NCBI RefSeq assembly: GCF_003987555.1
Contig: NZ_NGJW01000011.1
Span: forward strand, 1 to 64,000
DNA from: Vagococcus lutrae
GTDB taxonomy: Bacteria; Bacillota; Bacilli; Lactobacillales; Vagococcaceae
Direction: 5' to 3'
DNA length: 64,000 bases
In this document: one piece after another, positions 43,993 through 53,605 of the stretch
Layout: each line of letters begins with the position of its first letter
Numbering within the stretch: position 1 is the first letter of the stretch
Program-made: the position numbers and the translations under genes
Notes under the pieces: generated by a model
What the model saw: the letters and a program-made list of their open reading frames with translations, nothing else
What the model was told of the DNA's origin: nothing
Databases searched by the model: none

Positions 43993-45856
43993 AGTCGATT
44001 TTTTTCAACATACGTAATCCATTTAAAATAACTAAAATAGTACTTCCTTCATGTCCAATCACACCTAAAGGTAAGCTGACAGCTTGCATGAAGTTAAAAA
44101 TAATTAATAATACAATAACGCTAACAGAAAAAATAATGTTCTGAGTGGTAATCCGTTTTAGTTTTTTTGCGATTTTATGACTCATGGTTAATTTAGAAAG
44201 GTCACTTTGCATTAGCACCATATCTGCTACATCAATCGCGATATCCGTTCCTTGTCCCATTGCCACACCGATGGTCGCATTAGCAAGTGCCGGCGCATCG
44301 TTAATTCCGTCACCGACCATGGCGTTAATGCCATACTTTTCTTTTTGTTGTTTTATTAAAACAGTTTTTTCTTCAGGTGTCTGTCCAGCATGGATTTCAT
44401 CGATATTTAGCATTTGACCTACTGCTTTAGCAGTTTGTGGGTGGTCACCTGTAATCATCGTGGTATGAATGTTTTCAGATTGAAAATAGTGAATGGCTGC
44501 TTGTGCATTTTCTTTAGGTGTATCTAACAGAGCAAAGAACGCAACAATCTGATTATTACAAGATAAAAAGACGACGGTTTTTCCTTCTTTTTGCCATTTT
44601 AAGACGTGAGTCATGGCTTCATTTTCAAGAGGTTGAGTTGAAACAAAGTCAGCTTTTCCCACACGCCATGTTTCCTCATCTGTTTTTCCTTCTAATCCAG
44701 AACCTGTTAAATCGTTAACGATTATGTTAGGTAAACGGTCTGTCACTTGTGAACGAAAGTGTTTTGTTAATGCCATAGCGAGTGGATGTGTACTGGTCGA
44801 TTCGATAGCAACCACAGTATTAATAACATCTTGTTCACGTTCTAAAATAAAGGTATCTGTGACAACTGGTGTACCGTTTGTAAGGGTTCCAGTTTTATCA
44901 AAGGCAATCGCTTGTAATTCAGCTAATTGGTCGAGGAACATGCCGCCTTTAAATAATACACCGTTTCGAGCGCCATTAGAAATCGCAGCTAGAGAAGCGG
45001 GTGTAGCGGAAGCCACTAGCGCACAAGGAGAAGCAACAACGAGTAAAACCATTCCGCGATAAAAACTTTCGCTCCAGCTCCAGCCTAAAAAGAGATAGGG
45101 GATAAAAATCATTAATGGAACGAGCATTAGGACGACTTTAACATAGGTATTTTCAATGCGATCAATAAAGCTTGCTGTTTTTGAGGGAGTATTTTGAGCC
45201 TCATCTACGAGCTGAACGATTTTACTGAAAATAGTGTCATCGCTTGTTTTAGTGACGGTCATTTCAAAAGTATTGCCGACATTGATCGTTCCTGCGAAAA
45301 CTTCTTCAGACGCTATTTTTTCTGCAGGAACGGACTCTCCGGTAATAGTTGCTTCGTTAATGGTTGCCATATCTGTATTTAAAACACCATCGATGGGTAA
45401 GCTCTCGCCTTTGGGAACTTGTAAATGGTCACCAATTTTCAATGTTTCAACTGGTACAATTTTCGTGTGACCGTCAGGTAATAGTAAGTGTGCCTTTTCA
45501 GGTTGTAGTTCAAGTAAACTTTCGATTTCCTTTTTACTTTTGTTCATAGTATATTCTTCAAGGGAACCACTGAGAGAAAAGATGAACGTTAACATAATCC
45601 CTTCAAAGTAATATTGAATGAGGCAAGCTCCTATTGCGGCAAGTGCCATTAACAAGTCGACACTTAAATGGTTTTCCTCAATTGTTTCTTTAATCCCTTC
45701 TTTTGTCTGATGAAAGCCGCCAATAATCATACCGATAATGTAAATAAATGGATAATAGCTAAATCCGGCACGTTCAGCGAAAAAGCCGACAATCATCAAA
45801 ACGCCTGATATGGCGGTTGCTAAAATAATTTTATTTTGTTCTGATAGTTTAGACAT
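43991..45856 (-). CDS. pfeT: P1B-4-type metal-exporting ATPase, PfeT/FrvA-like
   Basis: The 621-residue P-type ATPase lacks N-terminal metal-binding domains. It has the TGES loop (TITGESVPAEK), the SPC ion-site motif in ASPCALVAS, the phosphorylation motif DKTGTLTNG (about 318) and the hinge MVGDGINDAPAL. The last membrane region has HEGST, the diagnostic P1B-4 motif. This subgroup includes B. subtilis PfeT (ZosA) and Listeria FrvA, which export Fe(II) and sometimes Co or haem-derived iron. Two Fur/PerR-like boxes upstream support an iron/peroxide link. AAGGAGGG precedes the ATG. A zinc or cadmium exporter (CadA/ZntA) is less likely because those carry CPC, not SPC. Confidence 0.85.
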   Translation of the reverse strand: MSKLSEQNKIILATAISGVLMIVGFFAERAGFSYYPFIYIIGMIIGGFHQTKEGIKETIEENHLSVDLLMALAAIGACLIQYYFEGIMLTFIFSLSGSLEEYTMNKSKKEIESLLELQPEKAHLLLPDGHTKIVPVETLKIGDHLQVPKGESLPIDGVLNTDMATINEATITGESVPAEKIASEEVFAGTINVGNTFEMTVTKTSDDTIFSKIVQLVDEAQNTPSKTASFIDRIENTYVKVVLMLVPLMIFIPYLFLGWSWSESFYRGMVLLVVASPCALVASATPASLAAISNGARNGVLFKGGMFLDQLAELQAIAFDKTGTLTNGTPVVTDTFILEREQDVINTVVAIESTSTHPLAMALTKHFRSQVTDRLPNIIVNDLTGSGLEGKTDEETWRVGKADFVSTQPLENEAMTHVLKWQKEGKTVVFLSCNNQIVAFFALLDTPKENAQAAIHYFQSENIHTTMITGDHPQTAKAVGQMLNIDEIHAGQTPEEKTVLIKQQKEKYGINAMVGDGINDAPALANATIGVAMGQGTDIAIDVADMVLMQSDLSKLTMSHKIAKKLKRITTQNIIFSVSVIVLLIIFNFMQAVSLPLGVIGHEGSTILVILNGLRMLKKID

Positions 45857-45922
45857 AAAAATCCCTCCTTGAAATCATCATAACAAGGCTAGGGTTTAAA
45901 TGATAATGAATAAGCGTTAATT

Positions 45923-45941
45923 GATAATGATAGTTGTTATC
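45923..45941. promoter_or_regulatory. Fur/PerR-type box, proximal
   Basis: GATAATGATAGTTGTTATC matches the 19-bp Fur consensus at 16 positions and lies 67 bp upstream of the exporter start. Confidence 0.65.
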
Positions 45942-46004
45942 ATTTAATACAATTTAACATGTATGTTTAAAATGTTGGGTTTGATAGTTGTTAAATATGA
46001 AAAA

Positions 46005-46023
46005 GAGAATGATAATCATTATC
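46005..46023. promoter_or_regulatory. Fur/PerR-type box, distal
   Basis: GAGAATGATAATCATTATC matches the 19-bp Fur consensus at 18 positions. It is about 150 bp upstream of the exporter start and just beyond the uppP terminator. Confidence 0.75.
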
Positions 46024-46044
46024 AAGGTAATTGTAATAATTATA

Positions 46045-46073
46045 AAAAGGGTTGCTCGTTGAGCAACCCTTTT
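46045..46073 (-). terminator. Terminator of uppP
   Basis: A perfect 13-bp stem (AAAAGGGTTGCTC and complement, loop GTT), with T5 on the minus strand. Confidence 0.88.
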
Positions 46074-46079
46074 GTTATT

Positions 46080-46916
46080 TTATAGATGAGTCATTGTCCA
46101 ATAACCAATGAGAATGACACCGAGAATAATGCGATACCATCCAAATGGTTTAAAGTCATTTGTTTTAATATAGTTAAGTAAGAATTTAATAACAATGAGT
46201 GACACGACAAATGCGACTACAGAACCAACGATAAGAATCATTAATTCGTCACCTGTAAAGGCACCGCCAATTTTTAAAAACTTGAGCATCTTGTAGCCAC
46301 TTGCACCAATCATAACTGGAATACTTAAGAAAAATGAAAACTCTGTGGCAACAAAGCGTGAGGTACCAATGAGTAATGCCCCAATAATTGTCGCACCTGA
46401 ACGAGATGTTCCTGGCATTAAGGCAAGGACTTGGAAGAAACCGATGATTAAGGCAGCTTTATACGTAAAATCTTGAAATGAGGTAATCGAAGGCTCACGG
46501 TCCTTGTTACGATTTTCAACGATAATAAATAGCACCCCATAGATAATTAACATTAAAGCAATTGGTAAAAACTTATGGAAATGTTCGTCTAGAAAATCAT
46601 CGAACATTAAACCAAGAACCGCTGCTGGCAGACAACCGACTAAAACTTTAAACCATAGATTCCAAGTGTCTTTTTTCTCTGTTGCTGTTTTTTTAGGTGA
46701 AAAAGGATTTAATTTATTAAAGTAAATTAAGATGACCGCAATTATTGCGCCAAGTTGTACGACGACGTTAAACATTTCAATAAATTCTGGTCGCGCATCC
46801 AATTTCATAAATTCTTGAACTAATATTAAATGCCCGGTACTACTAATAGGTAGCCATTCAGTGACACCCTCAACAATACCTAGGATAATGGCTTTGATTA
46901 AATTATACCAATCCAT
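46080..46916 (-). CDS. uppP: Undecaprenyl-diphosphatase UppP (BacA)
   Basis: UppP dephosphorylates undecaprenyl diphosphate outside the membrane to recycle the lipid carrier of wall synthesis; extra activity confers bacitracin tolerance. The 278-residue protein has the two BacA motifs [17 protein letters not shown] near the N-terminus and [11 protein letters not shown] near 170, within about eight helices. ATG 46916 has AAAGGA at 8 nt; a longer frame to 46955 lacks a site. It is monocistronic with its own terminator. Confidence 0.94.
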   Translation of the reverse strand: MDWYNLIKAIILGIVEGVTEWLPISSTGHLILVQEFMKLDARPEFIEMFNVVVQLGAIIAVILIYFNKLNPFSPKKTATEKKDTWNLWFKVLVGCLPAAVLGLMFDDFLDEHFHKFLPIALMLIIYGVLFIIVENRNKDREPSITSFQDFTYKAALIIGFFQVLALMPGTSRSGATIIGALLIGTSRFVATEFSFFLSIPVMIGASGYKMLKFLKIGGAFTGDELMILIVGSVVAFVVSLIVIKFLLNYIKTNDFKPFGWYRIILGVILIGYWTMTHL

Positions 46917-47129
46917 GTTGTCATTCCTTTCTAAAATAGTGTTATCAGTTAGCACTATGCTTTAGTATACTGTTTTTTGCTCTAAAAAAAAAGCCGAAAA
47001 TGAACGAAAACGGTTGCTTGTCGTGGATTCCCCTCAATCATATTGAAAATATGATAATATCAAGGTTAATAAATGTTAAAATAATATAAAGAAATAAATT
47101 CAAGGATGCTAACTAGGAGGAACGAAGCG

Positions 47130-48008
47130 ATGTCGCAACATAAATATTTAGAGATACCAGATTTAGATGTGAAGTTTCCATTTCGTTGTTTTTCCGATGA
47201 CGGTCGTGGCTTAGTTTATCCGCATTGGCATAAAGAAATAGAAGTCATCTATGTGGTAGAAGGAACGATTAAAATTGGCGTTAACGATGCTTTACTATCA
47301 GTAAATGAAGGCGAAATTTATTTCTTTGATAGTGGTGAGACGCATTATTTTCTCGCTACACCGGATAGTAAGCGACTCGTCTTTCAGTTTGATACGCGTT
47401 TATTTGATGCTCTTTTTCAAACGAGTCAGCATACGATAAATGTTCGTGATATATTTAAAACGCGTGAAAACTGGAGTGTCTTTTGGTCGAAAGAGACTGA
47501 AATCAGTGTTCGTCAATGTTTACAAGCGTGCTTTGAGTATGCGCGCGATGATGCACCAGCGTCGTTGTATCTTTTATATGCTCGTTTATATGAATATTTA
47601 GGTTTAATGGTAGGGAAGGTTCCTTTAAAAAAAGCTTCGAATAAAAAAGCACTAACCAATGATTCTTTACAAAATCAAGAAGTGATTGATAAAATGGATC
47701 AAATTTTTACCTTTATCGAAGAGCGTTATGGTGAACCAATCCAGCTTGAAGATATTGCCGATGTAGCAGGTTTTACCCCGCATTATTTCACACGTTTTTT
47801 CAAGCGAAATACAGGGGTCACGTTTGTTCAGTTTTTGACGGAATATCGTATTAATATGGCAAAATCTATTTTAGGAACGGAAGAGTTACCTATGATAGAA
47901 GTAGCTGAAAAAGCAGGATTTAATAGCGTGAAGACGTTCCATCATGTTTTTAAAGAGAACGTCGGTGTTTCGCCAAAAAAATATCAAAAGTTAATATCTG
48001 GGAATTAG
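47130..48008 (+). CDS. AraC-family regulator with N-terminal cupin
   Basis: The 292-residue protein has a cupin-like sensor domain (about 5-130, VYPHWHKEIEVIYVVEG) and two AraC helix-turn-helix motifs at the C-terminus (about 195-290, IQLEDIADVAGFTPHYFTRF and PMIEVAEKAGFNSVKTFHHV). ATG 47130 has AGGAGG at 9 nt. It directly precedes a sugar oxidoreductase operon on the same strand and is likely its activator, sensing a sugar or derivative through the cupin. Confidence 0.87.
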   Translation: MSQHKYLEIPDLDVKFPFRCFSDDGRGLVYPHWHKEIEVIYVVEGTIKIGVNDALLSVNEGEIYFFDSGETHYFLATPDSKRLVFQFDTRLFDALFQTSQHTINVRDIFKTRENWSVFWSKETEISVRQCLQACFEYARDDAPASLYLLYARLYEYLGLMVGKVPLKKASNKKALTNDSLQNQEVIDKMDQIFTFIEERYGEPIQLEDIADVAGFTPHYFTRFFKRNTGVTFVQFLTEYRINMAKSILGTEELPMIEVAEKAGFNSVKTFHHVFKENVGVSPKKYQKLISGN

Positions 48009-48089
48009 AACGTAAGTATAGGGAAGAAATCCTTTTCATTCTTTTGTATAGTGGAGTTAACACGACAATTGAATGAGGAGGATTTTTTT

Positions 48090-49166
48090 ATGACAGTAAG
48101 GGTAGGAATTATTGGCTGTGGAGGAATTGCCAACGGAAAACATTTACCTAGCTTAGCGAAGATACAAGAAGTAGAGATGGTTGCTTTTTGTGACATAGTG
48201 GTAGAACGTGCTGAAAAAGCAAGAGAGGATTATGGGGGAAGTGAGTCTAAGGTTTATAATGATTATCGAGAAATGTTAGCGGATACAGAATTGGATGTTG
48301 TTCATGTGTTAACGCCAAATAATTGTCATGCGGAAATGACCATTGCTGCATTAGAGTCAGGGAAACACGTGATGTGTGAAAAGCCGATGGCGAAAACATC
48401 TGAGGAAGCGCAAGCCATGCTTGATGCGGCCAAACGTACTGGGAAAAAACTAACGATAGGCTATCAAAATCGTTTTCGTAAAGATGCCAAATACTTGAAA
48501 ACAGTTTGTGACGATGGCGAGCTTGGCGAGATTTATTTAGGAAAAGCCAAAGCCATTCGTCGTCGAGCAGTACCAACTTGGGGTGTCTTTTTAGATGAAG
48601 AGGCACAAGGAGGAGGACCGCTCATCGATATCGGGACGCATGCCTTAGATTTAACCTTATGGACGATGAATAATTATGAACCATTATATGCAGTAGGAAA
48701 TGTGTATCATAAGCTGTCACAAACAGAAAATGCAGCCAATGCTTGGGGACCTTGGAATCCAGATGAGTTTACTGTGGAAGACTCTGCTTTTGGTTTTATT
48801 ACAATGAAAAATGGCGCAACGATTATTTTAGAATCAAGCTGGGCTATTAATTTGGTTAACGATGGTGAAGCCAAAACGACCTTAGCTGGCACAAAAGGTG
48901 GTGCCGACATGGATGAAGGATTGCGTTTGAATGGCGAAAAACATGGGTTGTTGTACGATAATCATATTCAGCTCGAAACAGGCGGCGTTGATTTTTATGA
49001 TGGAGCAGGGGATGACCCTGCTTATGAAGAAGCACGTGCATGGATAGACGCTGTTTTAGGGAAACGAGAGGTTTTAGTGAAGCCAGAAGAAGCATTCGTT
49101 GTTACGCAGCTACTTGAAGCGATTTATGAATCATCGAAAACAGGTCAGCCTGTTTACTTTAATTAA
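48090..49166 (+). CDS. Gfo/Idh/MocA-family NAD(P)-dependent oxidoreductase 1
   Basis: The 358-residue protein has an N-terminal Rossmann fold (VGIIGCGGIANGKHLPSL), the family CEKPMAKT motif near 95 with its catalytic-site lysine, and a C-terminal alpha/beta domain with GGGPLIDIGTHALDL, where the histidine is catalytic. It probably oxidises a sugar, inositol or glycoside hydroxyl. ATG 48090 follows GAGGAGG. It is first in a four-gene set with a ThuA protein, a TIM-barrel isomerase and a second oxidoreductase. Confidence 0.87.
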   Translation: MTVRVGIIGCGGIANGKHLPSLAKIQEVEMVAFCDIVVERAEKAREDYGGSESKVYNDYREMLADTELDVVHVLTPNNCHAEMTIAALESGKHVMCEKPMAKTSEEAQAMLDAAKRTGKKLTIGYQNRFRKDAKYLKTVCDDGELGEIYLGKAKAIRRRAVPTWGVFLDEEAQGGGPLIDIGTHALDLTLWTMNNYEPLYAVGNVYHKLSQTENAANAWGPWNPDEFTVEDSAFGFITMKNGATIILESSWAINLVNDGEAKTTLAGTKGGADMDEGLRLNGEKHGLLYDNHIQLETGGVDFYDGAGDDPAYEEARAWIDAVLGKREVLVKPEEAFVVTQLLEAIYESSKTGQPVYFN

Positions 49167-49184
49167 TGTATAAGGAGGGTGTCT

Positions 49185-49913
49185 ATGATTCAAGTAACGA
49201 TTTGGAATGAATTTCGTCATGAAAAAGAAGACGAAGAAGTACGCGCTATCTATCCTGATGGGATTCATATGCAACTAGCTTCCTTTTTAAAGGAAGATTA
49301 TGTCGTGCGGACAGCGACGTTAGATGAACCGGAACATGGATTGCCTCAACACGTATTGGATGAGACGGATTGTCTTATTTGGTGGGGACATCGAGCGCAT
49401 GATGAAGTTAGTGATGAGGTCGTTGAACGAGTGAAACAACGAGTTCTTAATGGAATGGGACTGATTGTACTACATTCGGCTCATTTCTCAAAACCTTTCA
49501 AGGCGCTAATGGGAACAAGCTGTGATTTGAAATGGCGTGAAGCGAGTGAAAAATGTCGGTTATGGGTAGTCGATCCCACGCATCCGATTTTAGCAGGGGT
49601 TGGTGAAACGATAGAATTAGATCAGGAAGAAATGTATGGCGAGCATTTTGATATTCCGACACCTGATGAATTGTTACTTATCAATTGGTTTGAAGGTGGC
49701 GAGGTTTTTCGTGGAGGTTGCACGTTTAAGCGTGGTAAGGGGAAAATATTTTATTTTCAACCAGGTCATGAAACTTATCCAACATACTATCATCGGGATA
49801 TTCAACGTGTTATTTCTAATGCTGTTAGTTGGTGTGCCAATATGAACAACACGCCAGTACCTAAGTATGGTCATCATGAAGCCATCGAAAATATAGTAGA
49901 AAAGAGGAATTAA
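49185..49913 (+). CDS. ThuA-domain protein
   Basis: The 242-residue protein matches the ThuA/class I amidotransferase-like family (trehalose utilisation): [42 protein letters not shown] and the final [17 protein letters not shown]. In rhizobia ThuA/ThuB act on 3-keto sugars; the exact reaction of this branch is not known. ATG 49185 has AAGGAGG at 6 nt. It sits 18 bp after the first oxidoreductase, and one base separates its stop from the next start. Confidence 0.85.
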   Translation: MIQVTIWNEFRHEKEDEEVRAIYPDGIHMQLASFLKEDYVVRTATLDEPEHGLPQHVLDETDCLIWWGHRAHDEVSDEVVERVKQRVLNGMGLIVLHSAHFSKPFKALMGTSCDLKWREASEKCRLWVVDPTHPILAGVGETIELDQEEMYGEHFDIPTPDELLLINWFEGGEVFRGGCTFKRGKGKIFYFQPGHETYPTYYHRDIQRVISNAVSWCANMNNTPVPKYGHHEAIENIVEKRN

Positions 49914-49914
49914 A

Positions 49915-50883
49915 TTGAAACTAGGTGTATTTACTCCGTTATATAATAATTTAACATTTGAAGAAATGATTGAAGAAGTAGCAGCGAAAGGGTTAGATAT
50001 GGTGGAAATTGGCACGGGTGGTTCTCCTGGAAATGCCCACTGCGATATTGACGCTTTATTGGCTAGTGAAACTGAGCGTGAGAATTATTTAAAAAAATTA
50101 TCTGATAAAGGATTGACGATTAGTGCGTTCAGTTGTCATCATAATCCGATTTCACCGAATAAAGCAGAAGCAAGGGAGGGAGATGAATTACTTCGTAAGA
50201 CGATTCAATTAGCTTCTTTGATGAATGTACCAGTCGTTAATTGCTTTTCTGGTGTAAGTGGTGGGAATGAAACAGATACAACTGTGAACTGGCCGGTGTT
50301 ACCGTGGCCAACAGATTACACAGATATTTATCACTGGCAATGGGAAGAGCGTTTGATTCCCTATTGGAAAGAAATCAATACGTTAGCTGAGGAAGCAAAC
50401 GTGAAAATAGGAATCGAATTGCATGGTGGGTTTTTATGTCACACCCCTTACACGATGTTAAAACTTCGTGAGGCGACAGGCCCAGCGATTGGTTGTAATT
50501 TAGATCCTTCTCATTTATGGTGGCAAGGGATTGACCCTGTGGGAGCGATTAAGATATTAGGAAAAGCTGGTGCCATTCACCATTTCCACGCTAAAGATAC
50601 ATATTTAGATCAAGATAATATTAATATGTATGGTTTAACGGATATGCAACCGTATGGAGATGTTCAAACGCGCTCTTGGACATTCCGCTCAGTTGGATGT
50701 GGTCATAGTTTAGACGAGTGGTCTAATATTATTAGTGCATTGAGACTTTATGGTTATGATTATGTGTTGAGTATTGAACATGAAGATCCTATTATGTCAA
50801 TTGATGAAGGATTCACTCGTGCTGTAACGAATTTGCGTTCAATTATGATTCATGAGCAGCCAACAGAGATGTGGTGGGCTTAA
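49915..50883 (+). CDS. Sugar phosphate isomerase/epimerase (AP_endonuc_2 TIM barrel)
   Basis: The 322-residue TIM barrel of the xylose-isomerase-like family shows metal-ligand segments at GIELHGGFLCH, GCNLDPSHLWWQG and IHHFHAKDTY, and a final SIEHEDP. Such enzymes epimerise or dehydrate keto-sugars or inosose. The start is TTG 49915, with GAGG 8 nt upstream; it begins on the second base after the ThuA stop, so translation is coupled. Confidence 0.86.
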   Translation: MKLGVFTPLYNNLTFEEMIEEVAAKGLDMVEIGTGGSPGNAHCDIDALLASETERENYLKKLSDKGLTISAFSCHHNPISPNKAEAREGDELLRKTIQLASLMNVPVVNCFSGVSGGNETDTTVNWPVLPWPTDYTDIYHWQWEERLIPYWKEINTLAEEANVKIGIELHGGFLCHTPYTMLKLREATGPAIGCNLDPSHLWWQGIDPVGAIKILGKAGAIHHFHAKDTYLDQDNINMYGLTDMQPYGDVQTRSWTFRSVGCGHSLDEWSNIISALRLYGYDYVLSIEHEDPIMSIDEGFTRAVTNLRSIMIHEQPTEMWWA

Positions 50884-50899
50884 AAGGAGTGGAAGAGTA

Positions 50900-51952
50900 A
50901 TGGAAAAAATGAATTTTGTGATTGTCGGATACGGAGGCATGGGCGGATATCATGCACGCGAATTGATTGGCGAAAATAACTACGTCCAAACGTACGGTGT
51001 ATATGATATTAAAGAAGAACGTCGTGAACAAGCGAGAAAAGATGGATTTCAAACATATGACACTTTAAACGATGTCTTAACGGATGATGATGTAGAAGCA
51101 ATATTAATTGCGACACCAAATGATTCACATCATGAGATAGCCATTAAAAGCTTAAGAGCTGGAAAGCATGTTGTCTGCGAAAAACCTGTAACAATGTCGG
51201 TGGCAGAACTAGATGATATTTTAGCGGTCGCTGAAACGACGCAACGTCAATTTATGGTTCATCAAAACAGACGCTGGGATAATGATTTTTTAATTGTTCG
51301 AGAGTGGTATCAACAACATATGCTTGGGGAAGTCTTTCAAATTGAATCACGTGTACATGGAGCAAATGGGATACCTGGAGATTGGCGTCATCTAAAAGAG
51401 TACGGTGGCGGAATGTTACTTGATTGGGGCGTTCATCTTTTAGACCAGTTACTCTTCTTAGTAGACCAACCTGTCAAACGTGTTTATAGTGACTTAAGCT
51501 ATGTATTAGGTGATGAGGTTGATGATGGTTTTACAGCGTGGCTGACGTTTGGAAATGGTGTAAAAGCTCATGTAGAAGTTGGCACGAGTAACTTTGTTAA
51601 ACTGCCACGTTGGTATGTGAAGGGATACAGTGGAACGGGTCAAATTAATGACTGGGATTTAAGCGGTAAAATCATCGTTCCAAATGAGACAACCGAACGA
51701 GTGGCTCCTACACCGATTAAAGCAGGGCAAGGGTTAACTAAGACGATGGCCCCTCCATCAGAAGAGATGACAAAAGAGTTACCTATATTAGAAGTTGAAG
51801 CAGATTTCCCTGAGTTTTATCGCAATTTTTATGAGGTTGTTCACCAAAATGCTACCCCTGTTGTAAAGAATAATGAAGTGCGTCAGGTCTTAGTTTTAAT
51901 CGATGCTATTTTTGAATCGGCTATGACAGGGAAAATTATTGAGATGAATTAA
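50900..51952 (+). CDS. Gfo/Idh/MocA-family NAD(P)-dependent oxidoreductase 2
   Basis: The 350-residue protein has a Rossmann motif VIVGYGGMGGYHARE, the VVCEKPVTMS motif, and GGGMLLDWGVHLLDQLLF in the substrate domain. It differs strongly from the first oxidoreductase of the operon, so the two likely act on different substrates or in opposite directions. ATG 50900 is supported by AAAGGAG; a longer frame from 50852 overlaps the isomerase gene and lacks a site. A terminator follows. Confidence 0.87.
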   Translation: MEKMNFVIVGYGGMGGYHARELIGENNYVQTYGVYDIKEERREQARKDGFQTYDTLNDVLTDDDVEAILIATPNDSHHEIAIKSLRAGKHVVCEKPVTMSVAELDDILAVAETTQRQFMVHQNRRWDNDFLIVREWYQQHMLGEVFQIESRVHGANGIPGDWRHLKEYGGGMLLDWGVHLLDQLLFLVDQPVKRVYSDLSYVLGDEVDDGFTAWLTFGNGVKAHVEVGTSNFVKLPRWYVKGYSGTGQINDWDLSGKIIVPNETTERVAPTPIKAGQGLTKTMAPPSEEMTKELPILEVEADFPEFYRNFYEVVHQNATPVVKNNEVRQVLVLIDAIFESAMTGKIIEMN

Positions 51953-51953
51953 A

Positions 51954-51997
51954 AAATCACCATGATTACAAAATGTAATCATGGTGATTTAATTTTT
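51954..51997. terminator. Bidirectional terminator between oxidoreductase operon and zwf
   Basis: A perfect 17-bp stem (AAATCACCATGATTACA and complement, loop AAA) with AATTTTTTT on the plus strand and TTT-rich tail on the minus strand. Confidence 0.9.
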
Positions 51998-53518
51998 TTA
52001 AGAGAGTAAATTGTTTTCACGATACCAATCGTCTGGGCGCCAGACCCATTCGTGACCGTCTTTTTCTATTAAGTCAAATGCTTCTTTTGGTCCCATTGTA
52101 CCAGCAGCATAGGTTGGAATCGGATCGGTGTTTTGGTCCCAAGCGGCACGAATAACATCGACAATTCGCCATGATTGAGCCACTTCGTCCCAATGCGTAA
52201 AGTTAGTCGCATCGCCATTCAACGCATCAAGCAAAAGCTTTTCGTAAGCTTCGGGACTATTTTCTACCATTTCTGTTGTATTGCGGTAATCTAATTTAAC
52301 CGGGTTGATATCAAAACCAGGTCCGATTTCTTTACCGTTAAGTGTTAATGAGAAACCTTCCGTTGGTTGAATATAAATTGTTAAAACATTTTGCGGTAGT
52401 TGATTGTTTTTAACACAGGTTACTTCATCACGGAAGATATTAACAGGAGTTGGTTTAAAGACCACATTGATGCGGGCAGCTTTAGTAGTCATTTGTTTAC
52501 CAGTTCGTACATAGAAAGGAACGCCTTGCCATCTAAAGTTATCAATTAAAAACTTACCTGCAACAAATGTTTCTGTTCGAGACTGCGTATCAACATTTTC
52601 TTCTTCAAGGTAACCCTTATACGATTGTGTCCCAACATTCCCCGCTGTATATTGTCCTCGTACAAAGTAACGATTTGCCTCTTGCTCATCGTACAAACGA
52701 ATCGCATTTAGTGCTTTAATCTTTTCTTCGCGGATTGATTTTTCAGAGAACAGATTTGGAACCTCCATAGCAAGTAGAGCAACGACTTGTAAAATATGAT
52801 TTTGTACCATATCTTTTAAGGCACCACTTTGATCGTAATAGCCCCCACGTTCTTCTACGCCGAGGTCTTCTGCTAATGTTACTTGAATATTTTCGATGTA
52901 TCGATTATTCCATAGAGACTCAAAAATATTATTACCAAAGCGGATGGCTGAGATATTTTGAATCATTTCTTTACCTAGATAGTGATCAATTCTAAAGATT
53001 TGATCTTCAGCAAACACTGCTCGGATTTCTTCGTTTAATTTTTCGGCAGAAGCATAATCTGTTCCAAAAGGTTTTTCGATAATCACGCGGTTATAACCAG
53101 ATTCTGTGATAATTTTTTCAGATTCCAAGTGGTTGACAATCGTGCCAAAAAAGTTAGGCGCCATGGCTAAATAGAAAACACGATTCCCCTTTAATTGATA
53201 GCGCTCATCCAGTTCGGTTGCTAGTTTCTTTAGATGGATATAGTGGTCGGTATCATTAACATTATGTGATTGATAGTAGAAGTGGGAAGTGAAATCAGCC
53301 AATTCTTCTTCTGTTGGGGTTAACGAGGTAAGCGATTCTGCAACGATTTCACGATAATAATCATCGGTCCACTCTCTGCGAGCTGTCCCAATAATCGCAA
53401 AATGCTCTTGTAAATGCCCTTTTCGATATAAGCGAAATAATGACGGATATAGCTTTCTTTTTGCGAGGTCGCCGGTTCCTCCAAAAATGGTAAACAATGC
53501 CACTTGTTGCTCAAACAT
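51998..53518 (-). CDS. zwf: Glucose-6-phosphate 1-dehydrogenase
   Basis: Zwf makes 6-phosphogluconolactone and NADPH, the entry of the oxidative pentose phosphate pathway. The 506-residue protein has the dinucleotide motif GGTGDLAKRKLYPSL, IEKPFG and the active-site RIDHYLGKEMIQN with catalytic His. Length is normal. AAAGGAGAGAG precedes the ATG. It stands alone between convergent and co-directional neighbours. No 6-phosphogluconate dehydrogenase gene is in the window. Confidence 0.96.
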   Translation of the reverse strand: MFEQQVALFTIFGGTGDLAKRKLYPSLFRLYRKGHLQEHFAIIGTARREWTDDYYREIVAESLTSLTPTEEELADFTSHFYYQSHNVNDTDHYIHLKKLATELDERYQLKGNRVFYLAMAPNFFGTIVNHLESEKIITESGYNRVIIEKPFGTDYASAEKLNEEIRAVFAEDQIFRIDHYLGKEMIQNISAIRFGNNIFESLWNNRYIENIQVTLAEDLGVEERGGYYDQSGALKDMVQNHILQVVALLAMEVPNLFSEKSIREEKIKALNAIRLYDEQEANRYFVRGQYTAGNVGTQSYKGYLEEENVDTQSRTETFVAGKFLIDNFRWQGVPFYVRTGKQMTTKAARINVVFKPTPVNIFRDEVTCVKNNQLPQNVLTIYIQPTEGFSLTLNGKEIGPGFDINPVKLDYRNTTEMVENSPEAYEKLLLDALNGDATNFTHWDEVAQSWRIVDVIRAAWDQNTDPIPTYAAGTMGPKEAFDLIEKDGHEWVWRPDDWYRENNLLS

Positions 53519-53605
53519 AACAAAACTCTCTCCTTTAGGTTCTCTATTTATTATACTTGCTCTTAGTATAACGCGATATGAAAAGATATAAAAATGCTGT
53601 GCTTA

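Noticed and set aside
44724-45549. Several plus-strand reading frames opposite the metal exporter
   Set aside because: They have no ribosome binding sites or recognisable domains and mirror the codon pattern of the exporter gene.
47008-47025. CcpA cre site upstream of the AraC-type gene
   Set aside because: The best alignment has about three mismatches to the cre consensus, which is too weak.
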